Assembly: GCA_024690605.1 (NCBI GenBank)
Contig: JAILOV010000016.1
Span: 32,045-96,044 of the forward strand
Length of the DNA stretch: 64,000 bases
DNA from: Lachnospiraceae bacterium
GTDB lineage: Bacteria; Bacillota; Clostridia; Lachnospirales; Lachnospiraceae
Direction: 5' to 3'
Part shown: positions 9,783 through 19,100 of the stretch, piece by piece
Numbering within the stretch: position 1 is the stretch's first letter
How the letters are laid out: each line of letters starts with the position of its first letter
Program-made: the position numbers and the translations under genes
The notes under the pieces: generated by a model
What the model saw: only the letters and a program-made list of their open reading frames with translations
What the model was told of the DNA's origin: nothing
Database searches by the model: none

Positions 9783-10779
9783 GCAGTCGCTGCTGGACCA
9801 GACTTTCGCCGATTATGAGATCCTCATCGTGGATGACGGATCAACGGACGGGAGCGCGGTGGAATGTGACAGGCAGGCCGAGGGAAGGGAAAACATCCGT
9901 GTTTTTCACAAAGAGAACGGAGGTCTTTCTTCTGCACGAAACTACGGGATCGAGCATGCGATGGGGGAATATATCATTTTTCCGGATCCGGATGACTGGG
10001 TCGAACCGGATTATCTGCAGACGCTCTATTCCCTGATCCTGGAGAATCCGGAGACGGATCTGGCTGTTTGCGGGCATTATGAAACCAAAAACGGACAGGA
10101 TATGTTGTGGGATCCTGAAGCGCACAAAGTTATGCTGAATACTGATGAGGCATTGTTCCTGCTGATGAGGCAGGATCATTATTGCGGTTATGCATGGAAT
10201 AAGCTATACCGCATGGATCTGATCCGGGAACATGCGCTTCGTTTTGATGAAGAACTTGGTATGGTGCAGGATCTTCATTTTGCGGTCCGGTATATTTCGT
10301 ACTGTCGTCTTATTGCTTATGATCCGATCCCACTTTATCATTACTGCCGGGATAACGGTGGGGTCACGCGTTCCAGAAAAATCGGAAAAAGAGAACTCAG
10401 CGGGCTGAGGACTTATGAAAAAATCGCGGATGAGATGCATGAAACACATCCGGCGGTTGTGGCAGATGCATGCGCTTCTCTTTGCGAAATGGTGTTGCGA
10501 TACATAGGCGTATATTATCGATACGATCTGAAAGAACCGGAGAAACTGGCGTTATTACGAGGCAAATTTCGGCAGCACTGCCGCCATTTTTTTGCAAGCA
10601 GACGGTTCGGTATCCGGCATAAATGTGCTGCGGCGTTTGTGATCTTCTCTCCTCGTATGTATTATTTTCTTGTACATACGTTCGGACACATGCGTGAGCC
10701 TCAGATGAAAGGCGATATTATGCGAGAGCAGCTTAAAACTGTCGTGGACGGAGAAAGAACAGATGATCAGATGGATTAA
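9757..10779 (+). pseudogene. Family 2 glycosyltransferase lacking its N-terminal strand
   Basis: A 340-residue GT-A, family 2 glycosyltransferase of the kind that builds capsule or exopolysaccharide. The sequence starts at MGKYLPKAMQSLLDQTF, whereas family members carry a further ten or so residues (the ISVI(I/V)PVYN strand that helps hold the nucleotide sugar). The rest is complete: DDGSTDGS, ENGGLSSARNYG, and the metal site given here as DPDD (normally DSDD). A purine-rich stretch (GAGGGAGAGG) precedes ATG 9757, so translation is possible, but that stretch belongs to the antisense family 4 gene. The 5' end has been replaced at a breakpoint near 9757-9774. The 3' end overlaps the next gene by 17 bases, an original operon feature. 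G+C is lower than in flanking genes. Confidence 0.75.
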
Positions 10780-11956
10780 AACCATAATTCGTTATACGGG
10801 TATCATTGTGCTGCATTTCCTGCTCCTTCCTCCTGCACGTATTCTGCGACTTATTCATTCCGGATATCGGGCGCTCTGGCTGATCTCGGAAAGGGGGTAC
10901 GATGCAAGGGATAACGGCTACTGGTTTTACCGATATCTGCGCACAGATCATCCGGAGATCAACGCATATTATGTCATTACGAAGGACAGCGCTGACCGTG
11001 ACAGAGTCTCTTTTGGAAGAAAAACGGTTCCCTATGGAAGCCTTCGGCATTTCTTAATGTATTACGCGGCGGATTATCTGATCGGGACACATGTGCAGCC
11101 TGCTGCGCCTGGTACGTGGACTTTTTATCGTCTATCCCGGTATGGGATCCGGGCGCGCGGCAGACAGGTGTTTCTGCAGCACGGTATTACCATAAATAAT
11201 GTGAAACATCTGCATTATCCCGGTCTGCGGATCAATCTGTTCCTTTGCGGTGCCAGGCCTGAATATGAGCATATTCAGTCGGATTTCGGTCATCCGGAAG
11301 GAGTGGTGCAATATACCGGTTTTCCGCGTTACGATGCGCTATATGGTGCGGATCAGAGGGAGCGCGAGATTCTGTTGATGCCAACATGACGCAGCGCAGC
11401 CTATCCCACTGGAGATGCATTTCTACAGACGGCTTTTTATAAACATTATCAGGCATTTTTGCAATCTCCGGAATTGCTGGAATTATTGGAAAGGTTGGAT
11501 GTTCGTCTGATCTTTTATCCTCATACGGAACTGCAGAAGGAACTGTTTCGCTTCTCTTCGCCCTCCGACAGGATCATTTTGGCAGATCAGGCGCACTATG
11601 ATGTGCAGACATTATTGCTTAGATGCTCGCTGCTAGTCACGGATTACTCCAGCGTGTTTTTTGATGTGGGTTATCAGGGAAAACCGGTGATCTATTATCA
11701 GTTTGATGAAGAGGAATACCGTAGATATCTATACGCGGAGGGATATTTTTCATACAGGCATGATGGCTTCGGTCCGGTCGTGGAGACAGAGGAAGCGCTT
11801 CTTGCCGCACTTGCAGCCTGTGCAGAGAGCGGCTTTGCGCAGCCGCAGGAGTATGCTGAGCGGGTGGAGCGGTTTTTCCCGATGCGCGACGATAAAAACT
11901 GTGAGCGCACTTATCACGCGATCCTTGCTTTGAGCGGCAGAGGGGCGAAATCATGA
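10763..11956 (+). pseudogene. CDP-glycerol glycerophosphotransferase interrupted by an in-frame TGA
   Basis: Two ORFs of the track (10763..11389 and 11459..11956) are in the same frame and together make one protein of about 397 residues of the CDP-glycerol:poly(glycerophosphate) glycerophosphotransferase (TagB/TagF) family, which polymerises wall teichoic acid. The frame is broken only by TGA at 11387-11389. It sits exactly where the family has the Trp of its P-T-W-R motif (here LLMPT-stop-R), so TGG to TGA is the simplest explanation. Other family marks are present: QHGI near residue 136 and the C-terminal LVTDYSSVFFDVGYQGKPVI. TGA is a normal stop elsewhere in the window, so recoding is unlikely. 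It overlaps its neighbours on both sides (17 and 4 bases), as in an operon. Confidence 0.85.
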
Positions 11957-12555
11957 TCCGGGTTTTACAGTCCGTCAGCAACATGTCGAGAGCCGGTATC
12001 GAGACCATGCTGATGAATTATTACCGGCAGATAGACCGGAGTATGGTGCAGTTTGACTTCCTCGCGAACAAGCCGGTTCCGGGGGAGTATGACGAGGAGA
12101 TCCGCTCGCTGGGCGGGCGGGTGTTTGTGAGCCCCGGTTTGAATCCGGTGCATTATCCTGCGTATGAGCGGTTCATGGCAAAGCTTGCCAAAGAATCGCC
12201 CGAGTTAAGGATCGTGCACGGGCACAATGAAGCGATGGCCTTTTACGCGCTGGAGAGCGCCAGGCGTGCGGGAATCCGGGTGCGTATCGCGCACGCGCAC
12301 AACACGAGGATCCTTCGGGATTACAAGTCCTGTGTGTTTTCGGACCGCGTCACCAAAGAAGCGCTGATTAACCCGGAGGCGTTCAGATTGGCGCTGGAGG
12401 AGGACAATGCCTCATGGGTATCGCAGATCCTTTCGCTGCGCGGCGGATGTGACAGGAGAGCGGGTGAACAGGCCGTGCGGGCGGCAGGGTATGATATCGA
12501 AAAGGAGGCGAGGTTTTTGCAGAGCCGGTATCTGGAGATGGCGGAAAGAAGATGA
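11953..12555 (+). pseudogene. Family 4 glycosyltransferase with an internal deletion
   Basis: The 200-residue product joins the N-terminal end of a family 4 glycosyltransferase (VLQSVSNMSRAGIETMLMNYY through IAHAHN, about residues 3-115) directly to the extreme C-terminal end (FSDRVTKEALIN through AAGYDIEKEA). Family members with both ends are about 370 residues long, so roughly 170 residues holding most of the donor-binding domain are gone. The join is near 12327-12340 and keeps the frame, so the ORF looks intact but should be inactive. Its ATG overlaps the stop of the preceding gene as ATGA, and its own stop overlaps the flippase start in the same way. Confidence 0.75.
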
Positions 12556-14183
12556 ATATCAATCGGACGAAAAACGCAGCGCGAAATGTTATTGTGGATG
12601 GGATGCTCAAGGTGACGGGCATCATCCTGCCTTTTGTGATGCGCACGATCTTGCTTCATTATCTGGGAATCGAATATCTGGGACTGGGCGGTCTGTTCCG
12701 GTCCACACTCTCTGTTCTCAATCTTACAGAGCTCGGCGTCGGATCGGCCATGGTGTATTCCATGTACCGTCCGATTACAGAGCATGACACGGACACGATC
12801 TGTGCGCTGATGCGGCTGTACAGGAGGTATTACCGCCTGATTGGCCTCTTTATCGCTGTTGTCGGTCTTGCGCTCACACCGTTTATCCGGAATCTGATCA
12901 AGGGGCATGTTCCGGATGCGTTCAACGTGTATGTGCTCTACCTCATGAATCTGGCGGCGACGGTGTTCACCTACTGGCTTTTTGCCTATAAGAACAGCCT
13001 GCTGAACGCACACCAGCGTGTGGATGTCGCGAGCATGATCGCGCTGATCGTCAGCGTGGTTGAATTTATTCTGAAATTTACGGTTCTGGTGCTGTTTCGA
13101 AATTATTATCTGTTCCTGCTCGTACAGCTGGTCATGCAGATCGCCAAAAACATCATCACCGCGATCCGTGTCAACGCCATGTACCCGCAGTACAAACCGC
13201 GGGGCACCCTGTCAAAGGAAAAGGTGCGGGATATCAATCAGCGGATCCGGAATCTGTTTACCGCGCGGTTTTCCGCGGTCATCACCGGCTCCATGGACAC
13301 GCTGGTCATCACCGCCTTTATGGGACTTACGGTACTGGCGGTATATCAGAACTATCAGTACATTGTCACCTCTCTGCGCTCCATACTGGAGGTGATCCTC
13401 GGTGCCTGTATCGCCGGCGTTGGCCACAGCCTGATCACCGAGACCCACGAGAAGAATTTTCATGATCTGCTCAAACTCAGCATGCTCTTCTTCTGGGTCA
13501 TGGGTGTCTGCAGTGCGATGCTCCTGTGCCTGTATCAGCCCTTCATGCGCATGTGGATGGGCGAAGAAAACATGCTGGACTTCTCCTATGTGATCTGCTT
13601 CACGATCCTGTTCTACAGCCTGGGCGTCAACCGACTGGTCAACATGTTCAAGGACGCCGCGGGCATCTGGCACAGGGATCGGTTCCGCCCGCTGACGGCA
13701 GCGCTGGTCAATCTGGCGCTCAATCTGACACTCATCCGTTTCTGGGGACTCTACGGCGTGCTGCTCTCCACCGTGATCTCCGTTCTTCTCGTGCAGATCC
13801 CGTGGCTTGTCTACAATCTGTTCCATGAGGTCTTCCCCACGGTCTACATGAAGCAGTACATCGTTTCTTTGGTCCGGGGATCGGCCGTGGCGGTACTGGG
13901 CTGCACGTCCTCATGGTTTATCTGTGCGCAGTTCGATCTCGTGGGTCTGCGTGCTCTGCTCGTGAACGGGCTGGTGGCCCTCATGATGTCCAATATCTTC
14001 TGCTACCTCGGCTATGGTGACAAACCGATGTTCTGGCAGACCGTCCACCAGATCCTCGCAGTCTTTAAACGCAAGATTTCCGGGAGATCATCAAAGAAGA
14101 ACGGAGACTCATGTATGACGGCAGACCGAACTATGTCCAGCTCAAGGCCGCCATGGTGGAGGAACAGGAGGGCGCCCGTCTGA
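12552..14183 (+). CDS. Polysaccharide flippase (Wzx/MATE-like), altered C-terminus
   Basis: A multi-spanning membrane protein of the oligosaccharide flippase superfamily, which moves lipid-linked repeat units across the membrane. It opens with the typical amphipathic TKNAARNVIVDGMLKVTGIILPFVMRTI and has about 12-14 hydrophobic segments up to about residue 505. The last 40 residues (from SGRSSKKNGD) are Arg/Ser-rich, unlike any flippase tail, and are read out of frame from the following diguanylate cyclase fragment. The true gene end was therefore lost at a junction near 14075. The core is complete, so the protein may still fold. The ATG overlaps the previous stop (ATGA). It is the last member of the decayed glycosyltransferase operon. 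Confidence 0.85.
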   Translation: MNINRTKNAARNVIVDGMLKVTGIILPFVMRTILLHYLGIEYLGLGGLFRSTLSVLNLTELGVGSAMVYSMYRPITEHDTDTICALMRLYRRYYRLIGLFIAVVGLALTPFIRNLIKGHVPDAFNVYVLYLMNLAATVFTYWLFAYKNSLLNAHQRVDVASMIALIVSVVEFILKFTVLVLFRNYYLFLLVQLVMQIAKNIITAIRVNAMYPQYKPRGTLSKEKVRDINQRIRNLFTARFSAVITGSMDTLVITAFMGLTVLAVYQNYQYIVTSLRSILEVILGACIAGVGHSLITETHEKNFHDLLKLSMLFFWVMGVCSAMLLCLYQPFMRMWMGEENMLDFSYVICFTILFYSLGVNRLVNMFKDAAGIWHRDRFRPLTAALVNLALNLTLIRFWGLYGVLLSTVISVLLVQIPWLVYNLFHEVFPTVYMKQYIVSLVRGSAVAVLGCTSSWFICAQFDLVGLRALLVNGLVALMMSNIFCYLGYGDKPMFWQTVHQILAVFKRKISGRSSKKNGDSCMTADRTMSSSRPPWWRNRRAPV

Positions 14184-14734
14184 TCGTGGGTGTCAATGAT
14201 ATCGACGCCGCCATGCGGCAGGAAAAGGAATACGAAAAACGCCTGACACAGGCGCAGAATAAGGCCAATATCGATGCGCTGACCGGTGTCAGGAACAAGC
14301 ATGCTTATCTGGAGGAAGAGGCTCGGCTGGACAAACTGATCGGCGGGCATGAAGTACCGGAATTTGCCGTTGTGATCTTCGATGTGAACGACCTGAAAAA
14401 AGTCAATGACACCGAGGGACATCAGGCGGGCGATCAGTACATCCGTGATGCCTGCGGGCTCATCTGCGACAGCTTTAAGAAGAGCCCCGTCTTCCGGGTC
14501 GGCGGCGATGAATTCGCGGTGATCGTGCGGGGAGATGATTATCTCTCTGTCGGGGAGCGCATCGACAGGATCCGGAAACATAACGAAGAGGCCATACGGA
14601 ACGGCGGTATCGTGGTCGCCTGCGGAATGGCCCGGTTTGAGCGGGATGACTGCGTGGCCGCGGTCTATGAGCGGGCGGACCGGGAGATGTATGACGACAA
14701 GAGCAGGCTCAAGAAGGCGGCGGAAAGAGCGTGA
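14078..14734 (+). pseudogene. Diguanylate cyclase fragment (end of PAS domain plus GGDEF)
   Basis: In the frame of ORF 14111..14734 the reading extends upstream to about 14078 (FREIIKEERRLMYDGRPNY). This is the tail of a PAS-like domain of the type seen twice at the C-terminus of the protein at 16152 (compare LMMDGEPVYVSMKGARLKDD). A complete GGDEF domain follows: ALTGVRNKHAYL, VVIFDVNDLKKVND, and an intact active site FRVGGDEF. No RxxD inhibitory site stands five residues before the motif. The upstream sensory part is missing and replaced by the flippase gene. ATG 14111 has no ribosome site, so expression is doubtful although the catalytic domain is whole. Confidence 0.75.
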
Positions 14735-14749
14735 CGGACCGTGCCGGCG

Positions 14750-14778
14750 TTGAATAAAGATGAAAAATGTGCTATGAT
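14750..14778 (+). promoter_or_regulatory. Promoter for the lipoprotein/GGDEF-EAL pair
   Basis: TTGAAT (14750-14755), 17 bases, TATGAT (14773-14778), with about 80 bases of leader before ATG 14867. Confidence 0.65.
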
Positions 14779-14866
14779 GACAGTGTTTTGAAGCGGAATT
14801 GAGGTGCGGAAAGGAGCGTTCTGTGTGTGACGGGACGTCTTCTTTGTTTTATCAAAGGTGAGGAAG

Positions 14867-16132
14867 ATGAGAAAAGGATCGATCGGAACAAACGGAAAAA
14901 GGGCATTGAGCATGGCACTGGTCGCCGGCATGCTGCTTGCCGGCTGCGGCCGTGCGGGGGAGCAGCAGGCTGCACAACCGGAGCCCGCGCAGGAAGAGCC
15001 GGCGGAGACCGTCAGCGAGCCGGAAACCGAAAAGACGGAGCCGGTCTATGCACCGGAGAGTTTTGACCCGGAAACGATCCGCAGCGTGACCGGGCACGCA
15101 TCCACGGTGAACATGGAAGACTGCGACACCCTCACGCAGATCGTGGATCGTCTGGAAGACGGAAAGGGCTACACGAACACGCAGATCGGGGAAGCGGGTG
15201 TGCTGCTGGTCGGAAACGATCTTTTTGAGTGGGAACCGGGCAGCACCGCATCACTCGACGCGGAGATCTTTGCCTATGAAAACGGAGCGCCCGTCTACCT
15301 CGGCTATGTGGCGGGCGGCGGCACCGCGTATCCGCTGCAGGTCAGGGACGATGTGCTCTATTCCGGCGGCAATCACTATATGGTCAAATACACGGTGAAG
15401 GACGGAAAACTCGCGGTCCTGGAAGAGGTCTACGTGGTCTACGACAAGGACGGCAACGACACCTGCTACTACCGCACGGGGGACACGGCCTTTGCGGATC
15501 ATGACGCGGCAACGGCAGCGGCAAAATTCGATGCGCTCTTTGCCGAGCTGGACGGCACGGAGGTGCTGACCTTTGACCAAATCGACCGGTCGGCGGCGGG
15601 CGTGCTCCCGGCCTATGAGTATCCCGGTCCGGAGGTGTTCTACACCGAGGTGTACCGCTATCTGGTCGACGAATTCGGTCCGAATTATCCGAAAGGGGAT
15701 GTCACCATCCCCTGCCCGGTCATCGTCGCGGAGGATGACAGCAACAAGCAGGATATCCTTCTGTACGGGGATTTCTGGGTGTTCAACTACGATCTGAAGG
15801 GAGATACGCTCGAATGTGCCTCCGGCGGCGCCTACCCGGGGGTCATGCACATCAGCAGTGACCCGGAGAAAGGCTATGCGGTGACCGGTATGGACATCGT
15901 GGCGGACGGCAGTGACTACACGGAGAGTGCCAAAAAGATCTTCGGAAAGCACTATGACGAATTCTCGAAGATCAACGCGGATGACAAGTCCCGCGAGGAG
16001 ACCAGAGCACAGATCATCGCCAATTACGTGGCAGCCAACAACCTGACGATCACCGCCTACAAAGACTACGGCTGGGATCCGGTGGAACTGCCGGAGGAGA
16101 ACATCGATTCCTTTTACAGCGATCTGAACTGA
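14867..16132 (+). CDS. Secreted lipoprotein of unknown function
   Basis: A 421-residue lipoprotein. I prefer ATG 14867 over the track's GTG 14858 because AGGTGAGG sits just before the ATG. The signal peptide ends in a lipobox, MLLAGC, so the protein is anchored outside the membrane. An Ala/Glu/Pro-rich spacer (about residues 30-65) leads to an extracellular domain of about 350 residues with beta-rich, acidic character and no motif I recognise. It is followed 19 bases later by the GGDEF/EAL protein and shares its promoter, so a surface sensing or binding role linked to cyclic-di-GMP is possible but is only inferred from position. Confidence 0.85.
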   Translation: MRKGSIGTNGKRALSMALVAGMLLAGCGRAGEQQAAQPEPAQEEPAETVSEPETEKTEPVYAPESFDPETIRSVTGHASTVNMEDCDTLTQIVDRLEDGKGYTNTQIGEAGVLLVGNDLFEWEPGSTASLDAEIFAYENGAPVYLGYVAGGGTAYPLQVRDDVLYSGGNHYMVKYTVKDGKLAVLEEVYVVYDKDGNDTCYYRTGDTAFADHDAATAAAKFDALFAELDGTEVLTFDQIDRSAAGVLPAYEYPGPEVFYTEVYRYLVDEFGPNYPKGDVTIPCPVIVAEDDSNKQDILLYGDFWVFNYDLKGDTLECASGGAYPGVMHISSDPEKGYAVTGMDIVADGSDYTESAKKIFGKHYDEFSKINADDKSREETRAQIIANYVAANNLTITAYKDYGWDPVELPEENIDSFYSDLN

Positions 16133-16151
16133 GGTTTCGGAAAGGACGATC

Positions 16152-19100
16152 ATGGACTTCCAGAAAATTGTGGAAAACATGCCCGCGATGACCTGCATCG
16201 TTTCGGTCGAGTTGCTCCCCGACGGACGGTGCGGCAAATTCCGGCTGGTCGCGGGCAACAAGGCCTATGTCGATTCCATCGAGCATCCCGCACCCGGGGC
16301 GCAGATGCTCAAGGACAAATTTGTTCCGAACTCGGAATACACGGATTACCTCACGAGGGATCTGAATTTCGAGGACTACTGCTATCGGGCAGCCGTAGAA
16401 AAGAAGTGCCTGCATTCTTATGCCCACCCCGACCGGATGGCGGTGTGGCTCAACATGTTCTTCCTGCCGCTGTGCAAGGGGGAGGATGGTCTGTACTACT
16501 GTTACTACACCATGGAGATCAATTTCGAGCCGGATTCCAGTCAGATCGCCAATGTCTCCAGTGAGATGGCGCAGTCCGTTCTGGACACCTGCATCCGGCT
16601 CCGCGGGACCAATGATTTCCGGGCGACCATGAAGGAGGTGATCGCCGGGATCCGGGAACTGTGCGATGCCGAGCACTGCTGCATCCTCGTGATGAACGAT
16701 CTGGAACGATCCTGCTATGTTCTGGGAGAAGCATTCTCCAAAGACACGAGGCTCCTTCCCATGGAGAATTATGTCAACGATGAGTTCTATGATATCGCCG
16801 ATTCGTGGACCGCGACCATCGCCGGGAGCAACTGCCTGATCGTCAAGGATGAGCATGATATGGAGCTCATCAAGGAGCGGAATCCGGTCTGGTACGAATC
16901 CATCACCTCCGCCGGCGGCAAGAACATCGTGCTGTTCCCGCTGAAATCCAGAAACCGCCTGCTGGGCTACATGTGGGCGATCAACTATGATCCCTCGCGC
17001 TCCGTCCGGATCAAGGAGACGCTGGAGATCACGACTTTTATCGTGGGCTCCGAGCTCGGCAACTATCTGTTGCTGGATCGACTGCGCAAGTTGAGCTCCA
17101 AGGACATGCTGACCGGCGTCATGAACCGCAATGAGATGAACAACTACGTCGACAGCCTCTGCCACGGCGACGCGGGCGATGTGCCGGTGGGCGTCATCTT
17201 TGCCGATCTGAACGGCCTCAAGGCGATCAACGATCTGGAGGGACACAATGCCGGCGATCTTCTCCTGAAGAACGCGGCCAATGTGCTCCGCGAGAGCTTT
17301 GAAGAAAAGCAGATCTTCCGCGCGGGCGGCGATGAATTCGCGATCATCCTGACCGGCATCACGGAAGAGGAACTGAACGGGCGCATGGACGCAGTCCGAA
17401 AGGCCTGCGAGAAATACGGCAATCTCTTCTTCGCGCTCGGCGGCCATGTCGAAAAGGACAGCCGCAATGTCCGCATTGCCCTGAAATCCGCCGATGAAAA
17501 GATGTATGAGGACAAGCGTATCTTCTATGAAAAGCATAAGGAGCGCATGGCAGGAGAACAGGAACGGACTGCCCGGGAGGAGGAGACGGACGCGCTCTTC
17601 CGCGAGCGGAGCATCTTCCAGGAGGTGAACTACGATCAGTTGACGGGACTCGCCAGCATGACCTATTTCTTCAAGCTGGCGGAGACCGCGCGCAGGAACA
17701 TGCAGGGGCAGGGGATCCCCGCCGCACTCCTGTACATCAATCTCAGAGGACTGAAATACTACAACAAGCGCTACGGCTTTGCAGAGGGCGACGCGCTGAT
17801 CAAGGATTTCGCCAGGATCCTGTCGCAGCAGTTCGGCGAGGAATGCTGCAGCCGCTTCGGCCAGGATCATTTCGGCGTCTTCACGGAAACGGAGGATCTG
17901 GAAAAGAAACTGAACCGGGTGTTCCGGGAGGCGCGGGACTGCAACGGCGGCAGATCGCTGCCGGTGCGGGCGGGCATCTATCTGGATTCCATGGGGTTCG
18001 TGGAGTCGTCTCTCGCCTGCGACAGGGCCAAATCCGCGTGCGACGCCATTCGCCCCGAAAGCCAGTCATGCTTCCGTTACTTCGATGACAAAATGCTCCA
18101 GCGGGAGAACAATCGTCAGTATATCATCGACAATCTCGATCGTGCCATCAATGAGAACTGGATCAAGGCGTTCTATCAGCCGATCATCCGGGCGACCAAC
18201 CGCAGGGTCTGTGACGAGGAGGCCCTGGCCCGCTGGATCGATCCCGAAAAGGGCATGCTCTCGCCGGCGGAGTTTATCCCGATCCTTGAGGACACCCGTC
18301 TGATCTACAAGGTGGATCTGCACATCCTGGATCTGATCATCGAGAAGATGAAGAGTCAGAAAAACGCGGGACTGCATGTGGTCCCTGTGTCCGTCAATCT
18401 GTCCAGAACGGATTTCGAAGTCTGCGACATCGTGGAGGAGATCACCAACCGCGTGGACGCGGCGGGGATCTCACGGGACATGATCACCATCGAGATCACG
18501 GAGAGTGTTGTCGGTGAGAACTTTGAGTTCATGAAGGAGCAGGTGGAGCGGTTCAAAAGGCTGGGGTTCAAGGTCTGGATGGATGACTTCGGCAGCGGCT
18601 ATTCCTCGCTTGATCTGCTGCAGGAGATCCAGTTTGACCTGATCAAGTTTGACATGCGGTTCATGCGGCAGTTTGAGCAGACACCCAAATCCAGGATCAT
18701 TTTGAAGGAACTCATGCGGATGGCGCTGAATCTCGGCACGGAGACCGTGTGTGAGGGTGTGGAGACCATCGAGCAGGTACAGTTTCTGAGTGAGATCGGC
18801 TGCACCAAGCTGCAGGGCTATTATTTCTGCAAACCGATCCCGCTGGAGGACATCCTCGACAGATACCGCAGGGGCATTCAGATCGGCTTTGAGATCCCCG
18901 AAGAGGTCGGCTATTATGAGGCGATCAGCACCATCAATCTCTATGACCTCGGATCGGTGACCAACGACGATCCGGAAAAGGTGAGGCACTACTTTGACAC
19001 GCTTCCCATGGCGGTCGTCGAATACGATGGAGAGGTCGTGCGTGTGATCCGCTGCAACCGGTCCTACAAGGATTTCCTGAAGCGCTATTTTAATATCAAT

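Noticed and set aside
11387-11389. TGA read as Trp (alternative code) or as selenocysteine
   Set aside because: TGA ends many intact genes here (for example the ATGA overlaps at 44379 and 46703). The family residue at this site is Trp, and I noticed no SECIS-like hairpin after it.
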